From the NCBI GenBank assembly GCA_905479495.1, contig CAJQMR010000024.1:53589-117588 (forward strand): a stretch of 64,000 nucleotides of DNA. The letters are read 5' to 3'. Below, piece by piece: positions 33,004-41,898 of the stretch; position 1 is the stretch's first letter, and every line of letters begins with the position of its first letter. The notes below the pieces were generated by a model. The model did not search any database, had not been told where the DNA came from, and saw only the letters and a program-made list of their open reading frames with translations. The position numbers were made by a program, and so were the translations under genes. This DNA comes from an uncultured Anaerolineae bacterium. GTDB taxonomy: Bacteria; Chloroflexota; Anaerolineae; Promineifilales; Promineifilaceae.

Positions 33004-33933
33004 ATGACGGCTAAACCAAACATTGATAAAACCGAGATAATCACCCTCTTAAGCCAGTTTTTCAACCAACCTGTTTATGACCTTGCGCCGCTGGGAACCG
33101 GGCAGATTGCCCTTGTGCTTTCCTTTCGAGTCGGCGAGCAAGAATTTGTCATCCGCTTTGTAGGGCAGAAGATGGCGCACACGCTCAAGAAAGAATTGGT
33201 GGTTGCGAAGTTGTTGCAGGGGAGTGAGGTGCCGCTGCCACCTATTTTACATCAGGGCACCCTGGCTGACTTTCATTTTGCGATTGCACCAAAGGCCGCT
33301 GGACTGCCGCTGGATGAGTTGACGGCAGAGCAGCACGAGCAAGTGGTGCCCGACGTGATCACTAAGCTGGATGCAATTCACCAGGTTGATGTGAGCGGTA
33401 CGCAAGGGTATGGTGTGTTTGATGAAACGGCCGTCGGCCAATTTTCTAGCTGGCCAGAATACCTTTTAAGTGTGTCCGAAGAAGAGGAAGAGGGTTTTTA
33501 CGGCAAGTGGCATTCGCTGTTTGAGGAGTCATTTTTGGAACGGCCGTTATTTGAACAACTCTATGCAGAAATGCAGCGCCTGTTTGCCTACCTGCCAGAG
33601 GAACGCTATTTGGTGCATGGCGATTATGGGTGGAATAATGTGCTGGCAGAAGGGGGGAAGGTTACGGCCGTTTTGGATTGGGCCAATACCCTGTACGGTG
33701 ATTTCCTCTTTGACATCGCCTATCAGACCGCTTCAGCGAAGGTTGATTACGTGGCCGCTTTTCAGCAATATTACCTTGATCATAATCGGGAAGTTCCCCA
33801 CTATTTAGAGCGGATTCGCTGCTACCAATGTTTTTCCAGTTTAGACGGGCTGCGCTTTTTCGCCAAGACTGGGAACCATGACGGCTATCAATGGATCAAG
33901 CGGGGTATTGCTAAGAATTTGGGATTTGGGTGA
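33004..33933 (+). CDS. Phosphotransferase family protein (APH-like)
   Basis: About 309 residues from ATG 33004 (GAGGAACAGG just upstream). It belongs to the aminoglycoside/choline phosphotransferase fold: RFVGQKMAHTLKKELVVAKLL for the N-lobe, YLVHGDYGWNNVLAEGG with the catalytic HxDxxxxN, and AVLDWANTLYGDFLFDIAY for the metal-binding D. The sequence resembles hygromycin-type kinases, but most such proteins phosphorylate choline, homoserine or similar, and resistance should not be assumed. Confidence 0.82.
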   Translation: MTAKPNIDKTEIITLLSQFFNQPVYDLAPLGTGQIALVLSFRVGEQEFVIRFVGQKMAHTLKKELVVAKLLQGSEVPLPPILHQGTLADFHFAIAPKAAGLPLDELTAEQHEQVVPDVITKLDAIHQVDVSGTQGYGVFDETAVGQFSSWPEYLLSVSEEEEEGFYGKWHSLFEESFLERPLFEQLYAEMQRLFAYLPEERYLVHGDYGWNNVLAEGGKVTAVLDWANTLYGDFLFDIAYQTASAKVDYVAAFQQYYLDHNREVPHYLERIRCYQCFSSLDGLRFFAKTGNHDGYQWIKRGIAKNLGFG

Positions 33934-33981
33934 TTGACGCTACGGACTATGATCTGCCCAGTCACAAATCACTCATACGCT

Positions 33982-36204
33982 TTAAGGCTGGTCAAGCAGT
34001 GGCAACACGCAGCGGAAACCAGTGCTGGGGATCTCACGAAATTCAGGGGCGCGCTCGCTGGCGCGGTTGGTGGTGCGCAAGTCCTCGGCGGAACTGTCGT
34101 AGCCGCCGCCGCGCATGACGCGATCATCGATCACGCTGACTTCGGGGCCGGTGGGATTCTCCGTCGGGGTGCGGTCGTAGTAGATGGCGTCGTAGCCGTC
34201 GGCCACCCATTCCCAAACGTTGCCCGCCATGTGGTACACACCAAACGGACTGGCCCCTTCGGGCAGGCTGTTGACCGGCTGCAAATTGTCAAAAGTTCCC
34301 GCAAAGACGGCAGGGATGGTGCCGTCTTCGTCAATTTCTAACGCGTCACCCCAGGGATAGAAACGGCCGTCTCCGCCCGTCGCTGCTAATTCCCACTCAG
34401 CCTCTGTGGGCAGCCGTCCGCCCACCCACTGGCAGTAGGCATTGGCCCCATGCCAGCTTACATTATTAATGGGGTAATCTGCGTAGCCATCTACCGCAAC
34501 GTACTCAATTGTGTTATCCGTCAGGTAGCTGAGCCTGGTCTCAAAATTGGTGGAAAGACAGGTAAAGCCATTGCAAGCACTGACGTAATCGCCCAACGTA
34601 TTGAGGAAAGCAGCATACTGCGCCACGCTCACTTCGTACAGATCAATGGCAAAGGCATCAACCGTGACTTCATGCCGGGAGCGTTCGTCTGGTTCGGCCA
34701 ATTCATCCTCATCCCGCGCCCCCATCATGAAGGTGGTAGCGGGAATAACAACCTGCGGCATGCCATCCTGCTCGCGCGTCAGCACAATTGTAGGTGTGGG
34801 CGTTGGGAGGCTGGTCGCCGTGGCCGTGGGCTGCGGTGTGGGCGTGTTGGTTGGTGAAGGCGTGGGGCTGGGCAGAGGTGTGCTGGGAACGGCCGTTTCC
34901 GTTTCCGTCGCCACACTCATTTCTGTCGGAACGGCCGTTGGCGTCAGCGTCGGTACCGTGGTTGGCGTCTCGGTTGGAGCCAGCGTTGCGGTAGCTGTGG
35001 CTGTCGGCGGCAAACTGCCATTCTGTGCCAAATAAACCAGATCATCTGGCGAATGGCCTTCCCAAATGAAAAACCAGCCCGCCGCCCCGGCCACGCCTGC
35101 AATGATGAGCAAAAACAGCAAAAAGAAAAGGCAGGAACGGCCGTTATTCGCTTTTGTCTTCTCCGTTTTGGGCGTGGGCACCATGACGTGTTCCGCCTGC
35201 CCCATCGCCACAGCTGCCGGCGGTGGTGGCAAGTCACGCGGCGCGGTGGAAAGCGGCGGGCCCGAAACGGCTGGCGGTGGCGGCGGCTTGACGATCGGTG
35301 CCGCCACCGCATCCAGATCATCTTTGGCTGAGTTCAACTCGGCAATGGCTACCTCTTCCGGCTGCTGAATGGCCTGCTCGACGGCCGTTGCCAGCAAATT
35401 ACCATTCGGATACCGGTCGCCCGGCTCTTTGGCCAACGCTTTCAGGATAACGGCCGTTAGCGCCGGACTTAAATCGGGGCGCACTTCCTGTGGCGAGGGC
35501 GGCGGTTCTCCCATCTGCTTCATGGCAATTTCTAGCGGGGCTGCTCCTTCAAACGGCCGTTGCCCGGTAAACATCTCATACAAAATCACGCCCACGGCGT
35601 ACAAATCGCTCTGCGGCACCACGCTGGCGGAAGAGATGGCTTGCTCTGGCGCGACGTAATGCGGCGAGCCAAAAATATCACCCTTCGTTTCGCTGTCTGC
35701 CAGCAAAGCCAGACCAAAATCGGTGAGGTAGGAACGGCCGTCTTCCCCCAGCAAAATATTCGATGGCTTTACATCCCGATGGATAATCCCCTTGCTGTGC
35801 GCATAATCCAACGCCCCGCACAGCTCCCGCACATAGCGCGCCGCTTCCAAGGCCGGTATCCTTTCCTTTTGCGCTTTCAACTCTGCCAAATAGCTGAATA
35901 AATCCCGACCAGGAATGTACTGCATGGCCATATAAAACAGGCCAGACACCTCACCATAACGGTACAGCCGCACAATATGGGGATGCTCCAGCTGGGCGAT
36001 CGCCTGGGCCTCCCGCTCAAAGCGCGCCCGGTACGCTTCATCAGCCCGATACACCGCGTCAATCACCTTGATGGCCACTTCGCGCTTCAGGCGACTATCG
36101 CGCCCGCGATAAACGCGCGCCATCCCCCCGTAACCTAACAACGAAACGAGTTCATATTCATCTAACTGCTGCCCAATCAATGGGTCCTGGTTTAAGTTAG
36201 TCAT
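33982..36204 (-). CDS. Membrane Ser/Thr protein kinase with C-terminal FGE-like domain
   Basis: The 740-residue protein starts with a complete Hanks-type kinase: LLGYGGMARVYRG, VAIKVID with Lys46, IIHRDVKPSNILL, LTDFGLALL and SPHYVAPEQAI (residues about 16-280). A Pro/Thr-rich linker precedes one membrane helix (CLFFLLFLLIIAGVAGAAGW, about 355-380). A second Thr/Pro-rich stretch follows, then an extracytoplasmic SUMF1/FGE-type domain of the C-type lectin-like fold (ATTFMMGARDEDELAEPDE, GRLPTEAEWELAATGG, MAGNVWEWV, GGGYDSSAEDLR). It lacks the CxNxC cysteine pair of true formylglycine enzymes, so it is more likely a ligand-binding sensor driving the kinase. Substrate unknown. Confidence 0.9.
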   Translation of the reverse strand: MTNLNQDPLIGQQLDEYELVSLLGYGGMARVYRGRDSRLKREVAIKVIDAVYRADEAYRARFEREAQAIAQLEHPHIVRLYRYGEVSGLFYMAMQYIPGRDLFSYLAELKAQKERIPALEAARYVRELCGALDYAHSKGIIHRDVKPSNILLGEDGRSYLTDFGLALLADSETKGDIFGSPHYVAPEQAISSASVVPQSDLYAVGVILYEMFTGQRPFEGAAPLEIAMKQMGEPPPSPQEVRPDLSPALTAVILKALAKEPGDRYPNGNLLATAVEQAIQQPEEVAIAELNSAKDDLDAVAAPIVKPPPPPAVSGPPLSTAPRDLPPPPAAVAMGQAEHVMVPTPKTEKTKANNGRSCLFFLLFLLIIAGVAGAAGWFFIWEGHSPDDLVYLAQNGSLPPTATATATLAPTETPTTVPTLTPTAVPTEMSVATETETAVPSTPLPSPTPSPTNTPTPQPTATATSLPTPTPTIVLTREQDGMPQVVIPATTFMMGARDEDELAEPDERSRHEVTVDAFAIDLYEVSVAQYAAFLNTLGDYVSACNGFTCLSTNFETRLSYLTDNTIEYVAVDGYADYPINNVSWHGANAYCQWVGGRLPTEAEWELAATGGDGRFYPWGDALEIDEDGTIPAVFAGTFDNLQPVNSLPEGASPFGVYHMAGNVWEWVADGYDAIYYDRTPTENPTGPEVSVIDDRVMRGGGYDSSAEDLRTTNRASERAPEFREIPSTGFRCVLPLLDQP

Positions 36205-36213
36205 AAAAAGTGC

Positions 36214-36274
36214 AGGACTGGCAGTCCTGTTTGTATTTTTGTTCGGCAGTCATAATGAAGGACTGCCAGTCCTT
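36214..36274. terminator. Inverted repeat AAGGACTGGCAGTCCTT-like
   Basis: AGGACTGGCAGTCCT (36214-36228) and AAGGACTGCCAGTCCTT (36258-36274) flank a 29-base loop between the kinase start and the 808-residue protein's stop. Each arm is itself nearly palindromic. Confidence 0.55.
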
Positions 36275-36289
36275 GGTCTATCCAAAATC

Positions 36290-38716
36290 CTATCGTTTAA
36301 TAAGCAGCCCTCGTTTTTCGTAGGAGGTGCTAACGATGCGGTGCAGATCATGCACGTATTGGTTCAGGCCAGTGGCAAAGGAGTCTAACTGATCAGCAAT
36401 AATGCGCACGGCTAGATCCTGGCGGCCAACGGCCGTTAACATCGCCACATGGGGCCGAAAATCGCGCACGGTCACATGCATCAAATCGTCGGCATCGGTC
36501 AACACCCCCCAGGCCAGCTCCTTCTTTTCATTGTCATCCTTGGCCGTCATGAAACGGGTCAGGCTGCTGCCAGGGGAGACACGCCCCACATTGGAAAACA
36601 CTTCACGCCCCTTGATCAAATCGTTCAGCACGTCGAATTGGCCTGGAATTTTGTCCAGCAACCGCTGCAGCGGCACCGGCAGATGGGCCAGCAAGCGAAT
36701 GGTGTCTACGCTGATGCTTTCGCCCGTGCTGGCCCGCACTTTCGCCTGGTTCAAGACTTCGCCAAATCCAGCCAGCATTGTCAGGTACGATTTTTGCAGC
36801 TTCTCAAACTGGCCAAAAATATGCTGCCGACTGCGGTTGGCCCGCTCATAGTTACGCAGCGCAGCCAACGTGCGCTGGTGCTCGCCGATCAAATCCAGAT
36901 TGTCCAGCGGCACCTCAAACGTCATGGGGTAGACACGGTCACGCGGGCTGCGCCGGCTAGCATCTACCGGAATGAGAATGACGGGATTGTTAGATTGGCT
37001 TTGCAGGGCTGCCAGGGCAGCTTTGGCGGCGGGTTGGGTACGGCCGTTTGCCAACAACAGTTCCAACTGTTCCACTAACTCCGGCGCAGGTCGGTACACT
37101 AAACTATGAATAGTACGGTACAGCACCAACAAATCATTAACCGTCATGCGCAGCAAATCATTACGCTGCTTGAACAACTCACGCAGCTGCAAAATGGCGG
37201 GCAGGTTGACTGCTGTGGTTTCGGCACCAACTTCTGGGGCCACATGCGGGGCCGCTTGAATCCGCTGCCGGTCTCCGGGGCGCAACTTTAGCTCGGGCGC
37301 ATACGGCCGATTTTGTGGTCCCGTCGTCGCCGGTAAGCTGTGTAAATGCACCGCCCAGGCCAACGCCTCGTTTGTCAAAATTTCAGCCACAGCCGCACCC
37401 CAAATTCCATCAAAAAAGATGTGGGACAGATCAAAAACAAATGTTTCACCCGTATCGAAAATGGTGAGCGGCTGGTCACCAATGGCCCGTTCCGCCTGGC
37501 GCAGGTTGGCCAGCGGCTGGTGGCGCGACTGCTGATCCGTGTTGATCCAAATGGGGGCCTGGCGCAAACTGGTGATTTCCTGGCGCAGCCCTTCGCTGGT
37601 GCCGCCCAAAAATTCAGGCAGCGCTGCCCGCTTCATCTGAGTCAGTTCAGCCAGCTGGGCCGGGGCTGTTTTGGCCGGATTGTTCATCAAATTGGCAATG
37701 TAGCCGCGCATGGTGGCTATGTTTTGAGGACGGCCGTTTTTGTCGGCGCAGGCAGGAATTAAATAGTAGCGACCCTGATGAATAATGCCGATTTGTAACT
37801 GCTCCAATGGAATTGGTTTACGCTCTTCACCATACAGCGCCGGTTCCAAATAAGCGCGAATGCTGAGCTGCTGCTGGTAAGCGGGCAAAGCTTCGGCTTC
37901 AGCAGTGGCAATTTTCTTTTGCCATTCAGTGCGAACAGCAGCGGGCAAATCGGTCAGGGCATTGGCTAAAAAGGCATCAAATTTGCGGCGACGGTAAGCA
38001 GGATAATCTTCTTGTGGCTGAACATCGGCCCCACGGCCGTATGGCCGTGATCGTTCCCAGCGCGTGTATAAATCGGCAAAGCGGTCACTATTGGGCAATT
38101 TGGCGGTTAAATCGCGCAGCGTCGTCGTGTAGACGCGTTCACGCCACTCATTTTCTAGCAAATTGTAATATTGGTGCAGGCAGTAAACGGCCGTCATCGC
38201 CCAGGCCGTTACCCGATCTACCGGGGAAAGTTGAATGCCGTGTTGGCGCAGGGTGGTGTCAAAACCGTGGGTTTCGCAAGCATGGCGAGCGGTATCATCA
38301 CGCAGGGCATAATCGATGTAAAACTGCCAAATGCCTTCGGGAAAAGAAGCATCCACTTCTTTGCCAGCCAGCTTTAGCAAATTTTGGTACGCCCACAGAA
38401 CGGCCGCTGGGCCAGCAAAAAACGTACCGTACACCGCTTTATCTAACAACGCCTGGTCTATTCCTTTAAAGAGTAGATAAATGTCCCGTTTGACGGTTTT
38501 GGCAGGCGGCTTGCGGCTGGGCAAGCGCAGCAACCCATTGAGGATGACACTGGGGACGTTACCGGCTGGCGCGTATCGGGCAATGGCGGCCACCAGTTTA
38601 TCAATTTCGGGCAAGGACAAGGACGACAATTCATGCACCTTCTGGGTGTAGGCAATCTTACGAAGAGTATGAATGGTAGCTTGCGTGGCGTCAATGGCCC
38701 GTTTACGGTCGTCCAC
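36290..38716 (-). CDS. Large protein, possible carnitine/choline acyltransferase-like
   Basis: The 808-residue cytosolic protein (start GTG 38716) has no signal or membrane segment. It is not an obvious family, but three segments in the right order recall choline/carnitine O-acyltransferases: GIIHQGRYYLIPACADKNGRP (compare the family's RGRFFxLxVxDxxGxP), a run of conserved helix positions ending ITSLRQAPIWI, and FDLSHIFFDGIWGAAV with His432 and Asp436 in the HxxxDG catalytic pattern. An ELAWGVLTDADDLMHV piece near the end fits the family's late beta strand. If right, it moves acyl groups between CoA and an alcohol. I see no close relative; this call rests on motifs only. Confidence 0.4.
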   Translation of the reverse strand: MDDRKRAIDATQATIHTLRKIAYTQKVHELSSLSLPEIDKLVAAIARYAPAGNVPSVILNGLLRLPSRKPPAKTVKRDIYLLFKGIDQALLDKAVYGTFFAGPAAVLWAYQNLLKLAGKEVDASFPEGIWQFYIDYALRDDTARHACETHGFDTTLRQHGIQLSPVDRVTAWAMTAVYCLHQYYNLLENEWRERVYTTTLRDLTAKLPNSDRFADLYTRWERSRPYGRGADVQPQEDYPAYRRRKFDAFLANALTDLPAAVRTEWQKKIATAEAEALPAYQQQLSIRAYLEPALYGEERKPIPLEQLQIGIIHQGRYYLIPACADKNGRPQNIATMRGYIANLMNNPAKTAPAQLAELTQMKRAALPEFLGGTSEGLRQEITSLRQAPIWINTDQQSRHQPLANLRQAERAIGDQPLTIFDTGETFVFDLSHIFFDGIWGAAVAEILTNEALAWAVHLHSLPATTGPQNRPYAPELKLRPGDRQRIQAAPHVAPEVGAETTAVNLPAILQLRELFKQRNDLLRMTVNDLLVLYRTIHSLVYRPAPELVEQLELLLANGRTQPAAKAALAALQSQSNNPVILIPVDASRRSPRDRVYPMTFEVPLDNLDLIGEHQRTLAALRNYERANRSRQHIFGQFEKLQKSYLTMLAGFGEVLNQAKVRASTGESISVDTIRLLAHLPVPLQRLLDKIPGQFDVLNDLIKGREVFSNVGRVSPGSSLTRFMTAKDDNEKKELAWGVLTDADDLMHVTVRDFRPHVAMLTAVGRQDLAVRIIADQLDSFATGLNQYVHDLHRIVSTSYEKRGLLIKR

Positions 38717-38802
38717 AAGACGTTGCCTTTGCGTATGATTGAGTTAAGAACTACAAGATGGTGCGCGCTTATTATGCCGAATTTGTTAGTTACTGTAAAC
38801 CT

Positions 38803-40311
38803 TTAGCTCATTTTGACGTTGCGCCAAACGGCCGTTTCCCCCCACGGATCATAAGCAGCGCCATTTGCTGCGACGACGGCCGTTCGCCCCGATTTGCTCC
38901 CACCCTGGAGTAATTCAAAAACGGCCGCACCTAGCCAAGCCTCTTCCGGCATTGGCTCCGGCTGCCAATCGGGCAGCACGTCTGGCAAATAATTGGTACT
39001 GGTGTGCCCATCACGGAAAGTTTGCTCCTGCAAAATGGCGAGCAGGTACGGAATGTTGGTTGTCACCCCCAACACCACGGTTTGCTGCAAGGCGTGGACC
39101 ATCTTGCCGATGGCCTCCTCCCGCGTGTGCCCCCAGGTGATGACTTTAGCCAGCATGGGATCATAGTAGGGCGAAACGGCCGTGCCTGACACAATGCCAT
39201 CATCTACACGAATGCCAGGGCCAGACGGCCGTTCGTAGCGCGCGATCTCCCCAATCGACGGCAAAAAGTTTTGTGCCGGGTCTTCCGCATACACACGACA
39301 TTCAAGCGCATGGCCCCGCTGCTGAATCTCGTCCTGGTGGTAGGGTAGCGCTTCCCCAGCCGCAATACGGATTTGCCAGGCGGCAATATCAATCCCTGTC
39401 ACCAATTCCGTGATGGGATGCTCTACCTGAAGACGCGTATTCATCTCCAAAAAGTAAAAATCGCCAGACGCATCGACAATAAATTCCACGGTGCCCGCAC
39501 TGCTGTAGTTCACCGCCTGCGCCAGAGAAACGGCCGCAGCCGCCATGCGCTGCCGCAAGGCGTCGTCCTGAATCACCGGCGCTGGCGTTTCTTCAATGAT
39601 TTTTTGGTGCCGCCGCTGGATCGAACATTCCCGCTCGAACAGGTGCAGCACCTTGCCGTGCTGGTCACCCAGCACTTGAATTTCGACATGATGAATCTCG
39701 GTGAAATATTTTTCTACGAGGATGTGGCTGTCGCCAAAGGAGTTTTGCGCTTCGCTGCGCGCCGCCTGCACAGCCCCGGCAAACTCGTCGTCGGACCAAA
39801 CCACACGCATCCCTTTGCCGCCACCGCCTGCGCTGGCTTTGATGAGAATGGGATATTTGATGTGGGAAACGGCCGTTTGCAGTTCCGTCACGTCTAGCCC
39901 CGCCCCATCCACGCCAGGCACGATAGGCACACCCGCCTGCTCTGCCAACTCACGCGATTTAGCCTTGCTGCCCATCAATTCAATCGCTTCTGGGCTGGGA
40001 CCGATGAACACGATACCGCGCGCAGCACAGGCAGTGGCAAAAGCAGCATTTTCGCTCAAAAAGCCATAGCCCGGATGAATGGCCTCAGCCCCGCAGCTGG
40101 CAGCGATGTCTAAAATGGCGTTCTGGTTGAGGTAAGTGTCTGTGGCGCTTACACCGGGCAGCACATACCGTTCGTCGGCCAACTGTACCCAGGGCGCATC
40201 GGCGTCGGCATCAGAATGAATGGCAACGGCCGTAACCCCCAATTCATGACAGGCCAAAATCAACCGTCGCGCAATTTCTCCTCGGTTGGCAATCAATATC
40301 TTTTGGAACAT
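38803..40311 (-). CDS. accC: Biotin carboxylase (acyl-CoA carboxylase subunit)
   Basis: A 502-residue ATP-grasp biotin carboxylase: IANRGEIARR, AIHPGYGFLSENA, KASAGGGGKGMRVV (ATP grasp glycine loop), EIQVLGDQHG, ECSIQRRHQKIIEE and MNTRLQVEHPITELV. It lacks a C-terminal biotin-carrier domain, so biotin is carried on another subunit. It may serve acetyl-, propionyl- or methylcrotonyl-CoA carboxylase; the latter is suggested by the nearby liuC-like hydratase and thioester genes, but no carboxyltransferase is present in the window. The stem-loop at 40322-40372 belongs to the gene upstream on the same strand. Confidence 0.93.
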   Translation of the reverse strand: MFQKILIANRGEIARRLILACHELGVTAVAIHSDADADAPWVQLADERYVLPGVSATDTYLNQNAILDIAASCGAEAIHPGYGFLSENAAFATACAARGIVFIGPSPEAIELMGSKAKSRELAEQAGVPIVPGVDGAGLDVTELQTAVSHIKYPILIKASAGGGGKGMRVVWSDDEFAGAVQAARSEAQNSFGDSHILVEKYFTEIHHVEIQVLGDQHGKVLHLFERECSIQRRHQKIIEETPAPVIQDDALRQRMAAAAVSLAQAVNYSSAGTVEFIVDASGDFYFLEMNTRLQVEHPITELVTGIDIAAWQIRIAAGEALPYHQDEIQQRGHALECRVYAEDPAQNFLPSIGEIARYERPSGPGIRVDDGIVSGTAVSPYYDPMLAKVITWGHTREEAIGKMVHALQQTVVLGVTTNIPYLLAILQEQTFRDGHTSTNYLPDVLPDWQPEPMPEEAWLGAAVFELLQGGSKSGRTAVVAANGAAYDPWGETAVWRNVKMS

Positions 40312-40321
40312 ACAAACAAAA

Positions 40322-40372
40322 CTCCCGTAGGTTTATGGACAAGTCCCAACTTTACCATAAACCTACGGGAGA
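40322..40372 (-). terminator. Rho-independent terminator of the secreted protein gene
   Basis: Two perfect 17-bp arms (CTCCCGTAGGTTTATGG and its inverse) with a 17-base loop. Read on the minus strand the hairpin is followed by TTTTGTTTG, as expected for intrinsic termination of the gene ending at 40414. Confidence 0.7.
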
Positions 40373-40413
40373 GAAAGCAACTGATTACTGTCTACTATTT
40401 ACCGATTACTGAT

Positions 40414-40923
40414 CTACGGCCAGCCCACCTCTACCGCATGGCACATGCCCCGCGCCACCCAGCCATACTCCGTGCCCGGTGCCGGGTTGAAAATTGCCAT
40501 CGTTACCGGGTCTGATCCATCTGCGGAATGGTAAAAAACATTGACATACACAGCTTCATACGAAATCTCCAGATCATGTATCCAGCCGCTGTCTTGCCAA
40601 CCAGCTTCGGCTTCCCAGCTAGCCAGTGAATGACCGTTGACCTCCACGACTTCGTACGTCCCGGCTTCGGCCACATCCCCACTTACTTCAAAGTTGATAC
40701 GCAAACAGGCGCGTCCGGGAATGCGCGGTGGGGCTGGGGTCGCCGTGCTGTCAGGAACATCAGTAGGCAATGGCGTTGGCGTTGAGGTCACGGCAACTGG
40801 CGCGTCTGGCTTCTCGGGTAAAGCATTGACTTTGTCAGAGGCCCCTTGCACAGCACGCTGTGGTAAAGCGATAACAAACAACAAAGCCAAAAAGGCAAAA
40901 ATTGGCGGAACATATTTCATCAT
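40414..40923 (-). CDS. Secreted protein of unknown function
   Basis: The 169-residue protein has a signal peptide (MMKYVPPIFAFLALLFVIAL, cleavage near AVQGA), a Pro/Thr-rich linker (STPTPLPTDVPDSTATPAPP) and a C-terminal domain of about 95 residues with one Cys pair (RACLRINFEV ... GMCHAVEV) that is predominantly beta. I do not recognise the domain; the Pro/Thr linker is common in exported Chloroflexota proteins. AGGAG precedes the ATG. An inverted repeat at 40936-40985 lies upstream. Confidence 0.7.
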   Translation of the reverse strand: MMKYVPPIFAFLALLFVIALPQRAVQGASDKVNALPEKPDAPVAVTSTPTPLPTDVPDSTATPAPPRIPGRACLRINFEVSGDVAEAGTYEVVEVNGHSLASWEAEAGWQDSGWIHDLEISYEAVYVNVFYHSADGSDPVTMAIFNPAPGTEYGWVARGMCHAVEVGWP

Positions 40924-40935
40924 TTCACTCCTACC

Positions 40936-40985
40936 GGTGTGACCACACCAACTATGGCATCAGGTGCAAAAGCTACCTGATGCCA
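40936..40985. promoter_or_regulatory. Two inverted repeats upstream of the secreted protein gene
   Basis: GGTGTGACCACACC (40936-40949) is a near-perfect palindrome, followed by TGGCATCAGGT and its inverse ACCTGATGCCA (40955-40985). Position suggests operators or leader structure; nothing more can be said. Confidence 0.35.
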
Positions 40986-41078
40986 GTGCAGCACACCACT
41001 GATTACACAACAATTAAGAATATGTTTCGCAATGTAAAGGGAATTTGTAACAATTCATCTCGCCATACAGCATAAGCG

Positions 41079-41897
41079 TTATGAATTAGTTACAGCGTTA
41101 TGATCACGCAGCCACTTGGTGGCAAAGTCAACGGCCGTTTTCTGCGAAAACAGCCGACATTCAGCCAGACCCACTTGGCCAACTTGCACGGGATGTGCCT
41201 TTTCAAAGGCATCCCCAAGCTCGGGGAAACAATCATCGTCGTAATCCAGTTCATCATACCATTGCCAGACGCGACGGCCGTTTAGCCAAATGGGTGCCCC
41301 CTGCCGAAAAAGTTTTGCCACACCTGCCCGCACTTCGCCCAAATGAAAGGACGTATTATTGGCATACCCTACACCCAGGAGCAAGATAGACCCAGCCAAA
41401 TCATAAATGCGAGCCAGCGGCGACTGCTCTCCTAAACCAAAGGCTAGCTGATGATCGGCCGTAATGGCAGCGGCCTGTTTACCCCAGGCGGCAAAGGAAA
41501 CGTCAGGATGGCTACTGCGAAAAACGCTTGGCCAGGTGCGGAACAGTTCAGGAATGACACCCATGCTGCGCGTCGGCGTAAGTTGAGGATCAAACGCCGG
41601 CATTTCGTCGCGAATGATTTTGTGCCATGCTTCTGGCACCGGAGGGTTTTGCCAACCACCGGGGTCGGAATAGTCGCTGGTATGGGTGGGCATCACCAAG
41701 GTTCCAGCCTCGGTCAAAACTTCTTGCAGTGCCTGAATGACAGCCACCGGGCCACCAGGCACATAGCCAATTTTGCTCAAGCTGGAATGGACCAGCACAA
41801 TCATACCGGCCTGCAAGCCCAAGGTTTGCAGCTGCGCCTTCAGAATTGTTTTGGTAAACGGTTGGGGTGAGTTTTGCACAACGGCCGTTTCTGTCAT
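41079..41897 (-). CDS. AAC(3)-like acyltransferase
   Basis: The 272-residue protein fits the antibiotic N(3)-acetyltransferase family (VHSSLSKIGYVPGGPVAVIQAL; LVMPTHTSDYSDP; LGVGYANNTSFHLGEV), which includes true aminoglycoside 3-N-acetyltransferases and many chromosomal relatives that modify other amines such as sugars or peptides. Conserved His and Asp positions are present. There is no mobile context, so resistance is not implied. It follows the enoyl-CoA hydratase gene with one base between. Confidence 0.8.
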   Translation of the reverse strand: MTETAVVQNSPQPFTKTILKAQLQTLGLQAGMIVLVHSSLSKIGYVPGGPVAVIQALQEVLTEAGTLVMPTHTSDYSDPGGWQNPPVPEAWHKIIRDEMPAFDPQLTPTRSMGVIPELFRTWPSVFRSSHPDVSFAAWGKQAAAITADHQLAFGLGEQSPLARIYDLAGSILLLGVGYANNTSFHLGEVRAGVAKLFRQGAPIWLNGRRVWQWYDELDYDDDCFPELGDAFEKAHPVQVGQVGLAECRLFSQKTAVDFATKWLRDHNAVTNS

Positions 41898-41898
41898 T

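Noticed and set aside
33982..36204. FGE-like domain as the variable protein of a diversity-generating retroelement
   Set aside because: The only RT present belongs to a group II intron, no template repeat is seen, and the C-terminal region is not adenine-variable in codons.
33004..41897. APH-like and AAC(3)-like genes as an acquired antibiotic-resistance island
   Set aside because: They are far apart, chromosomal in context, without integron or IS features, and their families mostly have other substrates.
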